The notes under the pieces were generated by a model, which saw only the letters and a program-made list of their open reading frames with translations, was not told the DNA's origin and searched no databases. The position numbers and the translations under genes are program-made. 64,000 nt of DNA from Xanthocytophaga flava (GTDB lineage: Bacteria > Bacteroidota > Bacteroidia > Cytophagales > 172606-1). The stretch is taken from the NCBI GenBank assembly GCA_030068525.1, contig JASJOS010000006.1, positions 412,997 through 476,996 on the forward strand, in the 5' to 3' direction. The stretch's first letter is position 1; every line of letters starts with the position of its first letter. This document shows positions 53,169 through 61,272 of the stretch, piece after piece.

Positions 53169-55550
53169 ATGACGCCATTTACAAGATTCAAAAAGCTTCT
53201 GTATGTTGTTTTGACTTTTATTCCAGCACTGGGAGTAGGGCAAACAGAGAAAGTTATTCAAACTCAGTTCACACAATATAGTTCGCAGACTTTACAAGAA
53301 AAATTATTTGTTCATATAGATCGTCCGTTTTATCTGGTAGGAGAAACGATCTGGTTTAAAGTTTATGCAATAGATGGTGCTTCACATCAACCTTTGGATT
53401 TGAGCAAAGTGGCATATATAGAGTTGCTTGATAGAGAGAATAACGCAGTTGTACAAACAAAGCTTTCCCTTGCTGATGCCAAAGGCAATGGAACAGTTGT
53501 ATTGCCTGCATCGCTGAATTCAGGTTATTATGTCTTGAGAGCTTATACCAACTGGATGAAGAATTTCAGTGCAGATTATTATTTCGAAAAGCAATTAACT
53601 ATTATTAATCCATTTGGCTATTTGCCTATTCCCTCAAAAGATAAGAAGGATACAGGTTATGATGTACAGTTTTTTCCAGAGGGGGGAGCATTGGTAGAAA
53701 ATGTGGAAAGTAAAGTTGCTTTTAAAGTAAATAGTGCAGAAGGAAAGGGCATTGAGTGCCTGGGGGCTATTGTAAATCAGAAGAATGATACCATAGTGCG
53801 TTTCTCTCCATTAAAGTTTGGTATAGGAAATTTTGTTTTTACACCAATACCCGGCAATACCTATCGTGGGATAATAAAAGACCAGATGGGAGTAGTTCAA
53901 TCGTACCCTTTTCCTGTTGCTAAACCTAATGGATATGTATTACGTGTATCAGAGTCTGGAGATAAACAACTTCAAGTTTTGGTTTCAACTGCAGGTGTAC
54001 CATTACAAAAACTCTATATTCTTATACACACTCGCCAGATTACAAAATATGTGGATTCTCAATTACTCACATCTGGGAAGGCAACTTTTTATGTTGACAA
54101 AGCAGCTTTGGGAGATGGGATTTCTCACATAACTATTTTTGATGAAGAAAAAAGACCTGTAACAGAGCGTATCTATTTCAAGCGGCCAACGCAAAAGCTG
54201 GCTATCGAGGCAAACCTTGATAAAAAACAGTACAATATCAGAGAGAAGATTGGCCTAACCATCTCTACCCAATCAGATTTGAAAGCCGATCTTTCCTTGT
54301 CAGTATATTTGTTAGACTCACTTCAAACCGCTGATCATAATGATATTACTAGTTATACATGGTTGGCTTCTGATTTAAAGGGAATAATAGAGTCTCCCCA
54401 ATATTATTTTGAAAATGAAGGGTTAGAAGTAGACCAGGCTATGGATAATTTAATGTTGACACATGGATGGAGTCGTTTTAAATGGGATGAAGTCTGGAAA
54501 ACCCCAAAACAGGATTATACCTTTGTTCCTGAATATGGAGGACATTTTATTACAGGCAAAGTCCTTCATACAAAGACTGGGTTACCTGCGAAAAATATGA
54601 ATGTATTTTTATCTGCTCCAGATCGGTATATACAGTTGTTCGTTGCAAAAAGTGATTCTATGGGGCGTATTCGTTTTGAAGTGAAAAATTTCTCAGGAGC
54701 TAAGGATATAGTTGTACAAACAGATACCCGTAAGGACAGTACCTATCGGTTTGAGATAAATAGTCCATTTTCTGAAAAAGTTTCTTCTCATTCTTTGTCC
54801 TTTCTGACTCTTGATAAGAACTGGCAAAATCAATTATTGACGCATAGCATTAATATGCAAACTAATAGCGTATTTTTTCCCAGAAAGTCTGTCTCTTCAC
54901 CCATAATGGATAGTTTAGGATTTTATGGTAAGCCCCATGAAAAATACTTTCTGGACGCGTATACTCGCTTTCCCACTGTTGAAGAGGTGATGCGGGAATA
55001 TGTACCTGGTGTGATGGTACGAAAACACAAAGGTAAATTTCATTTTTATGTATTTGACAGAATACGAAATACAGCCCCTTTTGATGAAGACCCTTTGATA
55101 TTACTGGATGGAATTCCTGTGTTTGATACAGATAAAATTATGGGATTTGATCCATTGAAGATTAAAAAGCTAGAAGTAATAGATGGACGTTATTTTCTTG
55201 GACACCTTATGTTTAAGGGGCTTGTTAGTTATTCAACCTACAAAGGAGATCTGGCTGGATTTGAGTTAGATCCTCATGCCTTAGTACAAGCATATGAGGG
55301 TATGCAGAATAAAAGAGAATTTTACTGTCCAAAATATGATACACCAGCAACTAGAGCAAGTCGGTTGCCAGATTTTCGTAACCTTTTATATTGGAATCCT
55401 GAGGTACATACAGAATCTGATGGAAAGAAAAAACTTGATATTTACTCATCCGATCAGCAAGGGAAATATTTGGTAGTGATTCAAGGTATTACTTCAGATG
55501 GGAAAACAGGATATACTTATACAACTTTTGATGTCAAAGGTGCATTATAA
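53169..55550 (+). CDS. MG2-like exported protein with plug-like C-terminal part
   Basis: This 793-residue protein has a signal peptide (MTPFTRFKKLLYVVLTFIPALGVGQ). It continues with an MG2-type domain, as in macroglobulins (about residues 45-145; LFVHIDRPFYLVGETIWFKVYAID, GYYVLRAYTNWM). Further beta-sandwich units run to about residue 540. Near 635-700 the text DPLILLDGIPVFD followed by MGFDPLKIKKLEVIDG resembles the plug of TonB-dependent receptors, yet no barrel follows. It is the fourth gene of the cassette and may be a periplasmic or surface partner of the receptor. Function unknown. Confidence 0.82.
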   Translation: MTPFTRFKKLLYVVLTFIPALGVGQTEKVIQTQFTQYSSQTLQEKLFVHIDRPFYLVGETIWFKVYAIDGASHQPLDLSKVAYIELLDRENNAVVQTKLSLADAKGNGTVVLPASLNSGYYVLRAYTNWMKNFSADYYFEKQLTIINPFGYLPIPSKDKKDTGYDVQFFPEGGALVENVESKVAFKVNSAEGKGIECLGAIVNQKNDTIVRFSPLKFGIGNFVFTPIPGNTYRGIIKDQMGVVQSYPFPVAKPNGYVLRVSESGDKQLQVLVSTAGVPLQKLYILIHTRQITKYVDSQLLTSGKATFYVDKAALGDGISHITIFDEEKRPVTERIYFKRPTQKLAIEANLDKKQYNIREKIGLTISTQSDLKADLSLSVYLLDSLQTADHNDITSYTWLASDLKGIIESPQYYFENEGLEVDQAMDNLMLTHGWSRFKWDEVWKTPKQDYTFVPEYGGHFITGKVLHTKTGLPAKNMNVFLSAPDRYIQLFVAKSDSMGRIRFEVKNFSGAKDIVVQTDTRKDSTYRFEINSPFSEKVSSHSLSFLTLDKNWQNQLLTHSINMQTNSVFFPRKSVSSPIMDSLGFYGKPHEKYFLDAYTRFPTVEEVMREYVPGVMVRKHKGKFHFYVFDRIRNTAPFDEDPLILLDGIPVFDTDKIMGFDPLKIKKLEVIDGRYFLGHLMFKGLVSYSTYKGDLAGFELDPHALVQAYEGMQNKREFYCPKYDTPATRASRLPDFRNLLYWNPEVHTESDGKKKLDIYSSDQQGKYLVVIQGITSDGKTGYTYTTFDVKGAL

Positions 55551-55576
55551 GAATAGCAGTTTTGACATCAGAATAT

Positions 55577-55613
55577 AAAAAAGGCTTTCAGTATTATTCT
55601 GAAAGCCTTTTTT
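55577..55613. terminator. Bidirectional hairpin terminator
   Basis: The arms AAAAAAGGCTTTCAG (55577-55591) and 55599-55613 are perfectly complementary over 15 bp with a 7-nt loop and T/A tracts. It serves the outer-membrane cassette and the convergent DUF4197 gene. Confidence 0.92.
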
Positions 55614-55628
55614 ATTGAGATGGATTCG

Positions 55629-56351
55629 TTAACTTCCAAAAACTTTCTTCAGAATATCAGAAACACGTGCAGCCGGATCTTTACGGATTTTTAATTCTTC
55701 ATCGGCAACTATAGTAAACATACCTTTGAGCGCTTTATCAGTTGTGTATTTGGTCAGATCTGTATTTACTTTCTTTACCATTGGTAGTTTATTATATGTA
55801 GTGGTAATTTCAGTCCACAGACGTGTAGCTGTAGTAGAATCCAATGCTTTCTTTATATGGGGTGAGAACGCACTTGCTAATTTATCAGATGTTTTGGTCT
55901 TTAAATAGCTGGTTGCTGCATCATTGCTTCCTGTTAGAATGTTCTTAGCATCTGTAATTGTCATTGACGTGATTGCATTCAGAAAGATGGGGGCTGCTTC
56001 TTTTGCTGCTCCTTCAGCTGCCCGGTTTAATGTTAATTCAAATTGATCAACTTTTTTTCCTAAGCCAATTTCTCTGAGTTTGGTAGATACCTTTTGCACA
56101 TCTTCAGGAAATGGGATTTTTACAACTGGATTTTTGTAAAATCCATCTGCTTTATTCAATTGAGTAGATGCATTTTTGGTACCTACAGTCAACGCTTCTT
56201 TAAGCCCTTTTGCTATATCACTCTCTGATAAAGAGGTTGTGCTACTTGTAACAGATGTAACTTTTTCTTTTAGTTTATCCAGACTCAACTGTGCAAATGC
56301 ACCTGTGAAAGTCAGTGTAGTTAGTAATGTGATTGCAATCTTTCTTTGCAT
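55629..56351 (-). CDS. DUF4197-family exported protein
   Basis: This 240-residue protein is counted from the ATG at 56351, which begins a signal peptide (MQRKIAITLLTTLTFTGAFAQ); the frame extends upstream by 15 codons without a better start. The mature protein is helical with the family motifs SDIAKGLKEALTVGTKNAS, GFYKNPVVKIPFPEDVQKV, LNRAAEGAAKEAAPIFLNAITSMTI and FTIVADEELKIRKDPAARVSDILKKVFG. DUF4197 proteins are periplasmic and of unknown role. An imperfect hairpin (56409-56432) lies upstream. Confidence 0.9.
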   Translation of the reverse strand: MQRKIAITLLTTLTFTGAFAQLSLDKLKEKVTSVTSSTTSLSESDIAKGLKEALTVGTKNASTQLNKADGFYKNPVVKIPFPEDVQKVSTKLREIGLGKKVDQFELTLNRAAEGAAKEAAPIFLNAITSMTITDAKNILTGSNDAATSYLKTKTSDKLASAFSPHIKKALDSTTATRLWTEITTTYNKLPMVKKVNTDLTKYTTDKALKGMFTIVADEELKIRKDPAARVSDILKKVFGS

Positions 56352-56630
56352 GGTGAGTATTAAATTGAAATACCAGTGAAAACGCATTAAGATCAAGAGT
56401 ATATTTTTAGGATAAGTAGTTTATACTATCCTGAAATGAAGATATCTCTTTTAAAACGATCAAAATATTTTTTTTATAGAAATTACAGACCTTTTCTGGA
56501 CATAAAATGTAAGAAATTTGTCTGATTTTAAAGCTTGTAAGTGTATACAGAGGAAAAAATGATTAGTAAAAAAAGCCACTATAATTAGTCAGAGCCTACT
56601 GGCTGAATTATTATAAAAAGATAGATTTGC

Positions 56631-57794
56631 CTAGTTTCTGGAAATATCTCTACCAGAGTCAGGTTCCCGGAAGTTGGAAATGCACACATCCAGCATGTCT
56701 ATTTTTTGATTCGTTAAGTCTAAAATATGAGTAAGTATATCTGTAGAATAGCCTCCACTACCATGATTGCGTTGAATGTGTTCATTCTTATCAGATAGTA
56801 GCTCCGGTTTCTTTGTATGTGCATAAGCTTCTTCTGCAATTTTTTTGTGGGGCATACGAAAACTTTTTAGCAACCGGCAACAGGAACTAAGGCTTTTTAG
56901 TGAGTCCAGGATCATGTTGTTGAATTCTATCTGGCCATCAGCCAAACGACATACTTTGCTTACCAGACTGGATTTATCCTCAAATTCATGATATACTTTT
57001 CGCATTTCCGGATGGATATAAGGCAAATAGGTCTCTTTAAAAATGCGATATTCCTGATCCTGACAGTCACTACTCCAAAGCAGATGATCAAATACAAACA
57101 TCGGCATTTCTACAGCTCCCGGACCCAGATATTCACGATTGTTTAATGTAATGGGATCAAAATAAAACCGAAGTTCATTTGCAAAATAGGAGGGAGACAC
57201 TTTGCGTCTGGCCATCACGATTCCTTCAATAACTTTTTCAAATAGGGTAAAGATCTCCTGACATATTGCTTTGAATTCTGGAGAGTTTAGTGAGGTCAAA
57301 TGCAGTTTTCGTAAGAGAATAATGCATTGCACCAATGGATCCATCGCTACCACTACACTATCAATCAAATAATGTTCATCCTGCGTACCAGTATAAGTCC
57401 GTCTGCGGGTATCTGTTGGATTCCATACTGTATAATGCAATAAAGTATCACGGGGAGGCAAACCTGACTTATCACCAAGAAGGTTCATTTTGTCTTCTAA
57501 TTCAGGTATAATATTGACTGGTTCTACCTGATGTCTTTTTAAAGAACCCAGTAAAAAACCTATATCCCGAATGGCTGCTCTTGCCTGATATTTATCAAAT
57601 GTATGAATCTCATCCATTGATGGCATGATATCTACCAGCAATAATACAAGTTCAATAGTATCCTTTTTTAGATTAAGGAAAGGAACTTTGTGGATGAGTT
57701 GATCTGCTTTTAAAGGATCGAGATTTGAGATATACTCATTTTCCTGAGCTAAAGATGTGACTGAAACCTCAACCGAAAAAGGCGCAGAATGCAT
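56631..57794 (-). CDS. PrnB-family (monodechloroaminopyrrolnitrin synthase-like) heme protein homologue
   Basis: This 387-residue protein, cytoplasmic and mostly helical, carries the family text ISNLDPLKADQLIHKVPFLN near the N-terminus. It continues with SYFANELRFYFDPITLNNREYLGPGAVEMPMFVFDHLLWSSD in the centre, followed by YRIFKETYLPYIHPEMRKVYHEF. This matches the PrnB/DUF1864 family, structurally allied to indoleamine and tryptophan dioxygenases. PrnB itself rearranges a chlorinated tryptophan in pyrrolnitrin synthesis. None of prnA, prnC or prnD is present here, so the product is unknown. A STAS/SEC14-like gene lies 36 bp upstream on the same strand. Family call is by pattern. Confidence 0.75.
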   Translation of the reverse strand: MHSAPFSVEVSVTSLAQENEYISNLDPLKADQLIHKVPFLNLKKDTIELVLLLVDIMPSMDEIHTFDKYQARAAIRDIGFLLGSLKRHQVEPVNIIPELEDKMNLLGDKSGLPPRDTLLHYTVWNPTDTRRRTYTGTQDEHYLIDSVVVAMDPLVQCIILLRKLHLTSLNSPEFKAICQEIFTLFEKVIEGIVMARRKVSPSYFANELRFYFDPITLNNREYLGPGAVEMPMFVFDHLLWSSDCQDQEYRIFKETYLPYIHPEMRKVYHEFEDKSSLVSKVCRLADGQIEFNNMILDSLKSLSSCCRLLKSFRMPHKKIAEEAYAHTKKPELLSDKNEHIQRNHGSGGYSTDILTHILDLTNQKIDMLDVCISNFREPDSGRDISRN

Positions 57795-57830
57795 AAATGA
57801 TGGTTTAGGATTAATATGGTATTATTTCTA

Positions 57831-58247
57831 TTATTTTTCAGTTAGCCATTGATAACATTTTTCTAAAGAGCCAAATGTCTGTATCTGTAACTGTCGGAAT
57901 TGAGCCTGTGTATTTACCTTATTTACAGTTGCCTGAGCAAATACATCCTCTGCAACTAAAATAGCTATTTTTCGTAATCCCAGTTTTTCAACTTCATCAA
58001 ACCATACCCCACCTATATACTCCTGAAGTTCTTTTGCCAATACTTTCAGTTCAGATTGATCACTGATATGTCGAGTTAGATTTTCCTGTTTTATTTTTTC
58101 ATTCATCACTTCACATCCTCTTTTCAAATCCTCAAACTTTAAGAAGCCCATCCATTTAGCAATAACTACCTTATCTGCCGGATCATAGGTCAACTTAATA
58201 TATTTCTCACTAAGAATTGACTGAGTTTGTTTTGTTTTAAAATCCAT
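57831..58247 (-). CDS. STAS/SEC14-like small protein (138 aa)
   Basis: This soluble 138-residue protein has the beta-alpha pattern of SpoIIAA/SEC14-type STAS-like domains: YIKLTYDPADKVVIAKWMGFLKFEDLKRGCEVM, then RHISDQSELKVLAKELQEYI and GLRKIAILVAEDVFAQATVNKV. Such proteins in Bacteroidota are of unknown role; the phosphorylatable Ser of classic STAS antagonists may correspond to Ser62 or Ser64 but this is unproven. It is 36 bp upstream of the PrnB-like gene and probably in one operon with it. Confidence 0.68.
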   Translation of the reverse strand: MDFKTKQTQSILSEKYIKLTYDPADKVVIAKWMGFLKFEDLKRGCEVMNEKIKQENLTRHISDQSELKVLAKELQEYIGGVWFDEVEKLGLRKIAILVAEDVFAQATVNKVNTQAQFRQLQIQTFGSLEKCYQWLTEK

Positions 58248-58841
58248 GACTCTTGTTTTGTTTATATAAATGTAAAGGAGTGAAATATGTGTAATTAACG
58301 TTTTTAGTAAAAATATATATTTTTTTGTTAATTGATGTTGGTTCTATCGTCTGGAAATTGTGAATGTTTTTTTCGAAGAGTAATTTTCTGTGGAATAATG
58401 GGATAAATAAGCTAAAATATTAGTTAAGAGGGTTTTATCTATAATACATTCAATGATGGCTATTACAGCTGAAAGTTTAATGGCGTAATTATTTTGTGTT
58501 TTTATGTGAAATACCAGACTGATATTTTATGTGTAATAAAAGGTGTTTTTTTGTAGGAGTTAGGAGTTGATCAAACTAATTTTATAGGAACGAAAGATCA
58601 GATTTTGTAGTGAGCCAAGATAGTTACCTATAGGCCAATCGTAACATAGCCAGCAAATATTAACCGGAAATTAAGTCAGGTCGCAACACAAAAGCTGTTT
58701 TTACAAAATTGTTTAGACAACCTCTCAATGATAATATGATTTTCATTCGTGCTATAGCAAGTTGTTTTGGGTTGCATAGATGGTAATTGAATATAACTAA
58801 TACATAGTATTTATAAACTTTAAATTTTAGGAGTATTACAA
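58248..58841. other. Intergenic region, 594 bp
   Basis: These AT-rich bases lie between divergent genes. They include the direct repeat GGAGTTAGGAGTT near 58556-58568 and a Shine-Dalgarno-like AGGAG (58830-58834) 7 bp before the methyltransferase start, which is unusual for this phylum. A 65-codon leftward frame at 58660-58857 runs across this RBS and the methyltransferase start and is not called. Confidence 0.5.
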
Positions 58842-59852
58842 ATGATGGATCCATCAAAAATTATGCAGGTTGGGCTAGGTTTCTGGGCTTCAAAAACTTT
58901 ACTAGCTGCTATTAAACTAGAATTATTTACCCATTTGGGTGACCATACATATTCTGTAGATAAGATCAAAAAATCTACAGGGATCAAAGGTCATGCCGCA
59001 TTAGATTTTCTGGATGCATTGTGTTCTTTAGGCTTTTTAGAAAGGGAAGGTGTAGGGGCTTCTGCTATGTATAAAAATACACCAGAGACTGGTTTTTTTC
59101 TGGACAAAAATCGTCCTGCCTATATTGGTGGTTTTTTTGAGATGGCCAATGATAGGGAATATAGATTCTGGGCAGATTTGGAGGAAGGCTTAACAACAGG
59201 CTTGCCTCAGAATGAGATTAAGCAAACCGGACTTGAATCATTTACTGCTATCTATCAGCATTCAGTACGAGAGTTTACGGAAGCAATGACAAGTATTCAA
59301 TTGGGCGGTTTCAGCGCTTTTGTAGACAAATTCGACTTTTCCAATTACAACAGTTTATTGGATTTGGGTGGATCTGGAGCCACATTGTCTGCATTAGTTG
59401 CAGGAAAACATCCACACATGCATTGTATTAGTTATGATATGCCTGCTGTTGAGTTTTTGGCTAAGGAAACAGTACAGAATTTTAACCTCGAAGGACAAGT
59501 TACAATCCAAAGTGGTAACTTCTTCACTGATGAGCTACCCAAAGTAGATATGATTACGATGGGTAATATTTTGCATAGCTTTGATCTGGAAAAGAAAAAG
59601 TTATTGATTAAAAAATCGTATGAGGCTCTACCTGTAGGTGGTGCATTATGCATTATTGAACTTATTATTGATGAAGAACGACGTCACAATACTTTTGCAT
59701 TGCTGATGTCACTGAATATGCTGATTGAGTCAGATGGTGGATTTAACTATACCATGTCAGACTTTGAGGTGTGGGCTAGAGAAGCTGGTTTTATAAAGAC
59801 GGAGATTTTTCCGCTGGCAGGTCCAACAAGCGCTGCTATTGCTTATAAATAG
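58842..59852 (+). CDS. SAM-dependent O-methyltransferase (hydroxyindole/ASMT-like)
   Basis: This 336-residue protein has an N-terminal dimerisation winged helix (residues 1-90; FWASKTLLAAIKLELFTHLGD, GHAALDFLDALCSLGFLEREG) and a C-terminal SAM domain with LLDLGGSGATLSALVAGKHP at about 165-185. Later motifs include GNILHSFDLEKKKLLIKKSYEALPVGGALCIIE. This is the layout of plant-type and acetylserotonin O-methyltransferases. Substrate unknown; a phenolic or indole compound is typical. A PrnB-like gene lies 1 kb upstream in divergent orientation, so an indole-derived product is a possible but weak link. Confidence 0.88.
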   Translation: MMDPSKIMQVGLGFWASKTLLAAIKLELFTHLGDHTYSVDKIKKSTGIKGHAALDFLDALCSLGFLEREGVGASAMYKNTPETGFFLDKNRPAYIGGFFEMANDREYRFWADLEEGLTTGLPQNEIKQTGLESFTAIYQHSVREFTEAMTSIQLGGFSAFVDKFDFSNYNSLLDLGGSGATLSALVAGKHPHMHCISYDMPAVEFLAKETVQNFNLEGQVTIQSGNFFTDELPKVDMITMGNILHSFDLEKKKLLIKKSYEALPVGGALCIIELIIDEERRHNTFALLMSLNMLIESDGGFNYTMSDFEVWAREAGFIKTEIFPLAGPTSAAIAYK

Positions 59853-59900
59853 TGTAATACAAAAGCCAACCTGAAGGTTGGCTTTTGTATTACACTATTT
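59847..59900. terminator. Bidirectional terminator, 26-bp stem containing both stop codons
   Basis: The arms 59847-59872 and 59875-59900 are perfectly complementary with a 2-nt GA spacer (core ACAAAAGCCAACCT). The left arm includes the methyltransferase stop (59850-59852) and the right arm includes the stop of the DeoR gene (59890-59892). Confidence 0.95.
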
Positions 59901-60648
59901 GAATCCCGCTAGAACTGTATGGGACCAGTAAAGGAGAGTCTGGAGGTAACTCAGTGATGAAATAATCGATTTCAGAAAGGTCTGCAATTTTCATCCGCAT
60001 AACACTATTCATTTTTTCTGAAATTGCCAGTACTGCTATTTTATCAGCAGCTTTTATCATTGCTTTTTTTGCCTGAATAGTCTCCCAGTCAGAATCTGTT
60101 AGTCCTTCTCGTGCGTCAATAGCATTGGTTCCCATAATGCATAAGTCTACATGTAATTCAGAAAGGCGTTGATACACTTCTCCTCCAACACTCATTTGGC
60201 TGTAGCGGGATATCTGACCACCAATTAGGATGATTTCCAAATTAGGTTTGTCTAAAAGCTCAACAGCTGTCAAAGGATTTAGCGTGACGAAAGTTGCTTT
60301 CAAGTCAGAGGGAATGATCTTGACCAGTTCCCGAATAGTAGTTCCTCCGCCAATAAGGACCAGCATACCATCTTTTATCAATGGTAGCATTTTTTCGGCT
60401 ATGATCTTTTTGCTGTTATGTGCATAGGTTTCCTGTAATTGAGATGTGTGATGGTAGGCTTTGGACATGGCTCCTCCACGAATCTTTATGAGTTTACCCT
60501 CTTCTGCCAGATCATTGATATCTCGCCGAATTGTGTCTTCTGAAACATTCAACACTTGGGATAGTTCTGACAACGACATTCGGGTATGAATGTTCACTTG
60601 CTGTATAATCTGATCTTTACGCTCTCCTTTGAGAAAAATGACTGACAT
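59890..60648 (-). CDS. DeoR/GlpR-family transcriptional regulator
   Basis: This 252-residue protein has the N-terminal DeoR winged helix (KGERKDQIIQQVNIHTRMSLSELSQVLNVSEDTIRRDINDLAEEGKLIKIRGGAM) and a C-terminal sensing domain with LIGGGTTIRELVKIIP and DKIAVLAISEKM. It is convergent with the methyltransferase and divergent from the SusC gene, so it may regulate the SusC locus and itself. A GTAAGCTTAC palindrome lies 10 bp before its start (60658-60667). It is a second DeoR protein in this window (see 47408-48157), about 30-40% alike by eye. Confidence 0.92.
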   Translation of the reverse strand: MSVIFLKGERKDQIIQQVNIHTRMSLSELSQVLNVSEDTIRRDINDLAEEGKLIKIRGGAMSKAYHHTSQLQETYAHNSKKIIAEKMLPLIKDGMLVLIGGGTTIRELVKIIPSDLKATFVTLNPLTAVELLDKPNLEIILIGGQISRYSQMSVGGEVYQRLSELHVDLCIMGTNAIDAREGLTDSDWETIQAKKAMIKAADKIAVLAISEKMNSVMRMKIADLSEIDYFITELPPDSPLLVPYSSSGIQIV

Positions 60649-61272
60649 GAATAGTAAGTAAGCTTACAGGGTTAAATGTTTGACAATTAGGGAATATGTT
60701 GTTAACAGGCCTTTCTGAAAAGGCAGTTATAAGAACTTGTTAAGATAGTAAACGAAAGTATACAATCTGTTAACTATCCAATATATGTATAGAAAGAAAT
60801 ATATGCAATCATTTTTGGTTGATTTATTTGCAAATTTTGCAATATTTTTTCGAGTTGTTGAGCATTTTCACTTGTATGTTGCATTTTAATCAGCTAGCTA
60901 GAAACAGTTTGAAATTTTTGTATGCTAACTGATACTTGTAAGGACCTTTCAGCTAAAGGAATATCTCTGCCTTTTAAGTATAATAGCTAAAATTTGTATC
61001 CTTTTACTATATTTTTTGATCGTAAGTCTATTCTTCTTTTCATTTTTGAAATCTTGTCGTCTTTGTATTAAGTGGTAATTTTAAAAAATGCATATATAAA
61101 ATTTTACTAAAGTACCAATTTTAAAAACAAGATCTGGATATTTAGTAAAAAAATAGCAATAAAATTTGTTTTATAATTTATTACTCCGATATTGTTGCAA
61201 AAACTGCAGAGTAATATTGCTTTTTTTGCAGTATTATATTTGGAAACCCTTAACTATCCCTATTTAGTGCCT
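60649..61272. other. Intergenic region before the SusC-type receptor
   Basis: These 624 bp are AT-rich. They hold the GTAAGCTTAC palindrome (60658-60667), several TGTTAAC-like sequences (near 60702 and 60768), a small hairpin TAATATTGC...GCAGTATTA at about 61212-61236 with a T7 loop, and the -7 element at 61235-61242. There is no gene. The repeats may be DeoR sites (inference). Confidence 0.5.
61235..61242 (+). promoter_or_regulatory. Bacteroidota -7 element of the SusC gene
   Basis: TATATTTG matches TAnnTTTG exactly, 30 bp before the start codon at 61273. A -33 TTTG at the usual distance is not clear, so the promoter may need an activator. Confidence 0.4.

Noticed and set aside
58660..58857. 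65-codon leftward frame overlapping the methyltransferase start
   Set aside because: It covers the Shine-Dalgarno-like site and first codons of a clear gene, so it is almost surely a chance frame.
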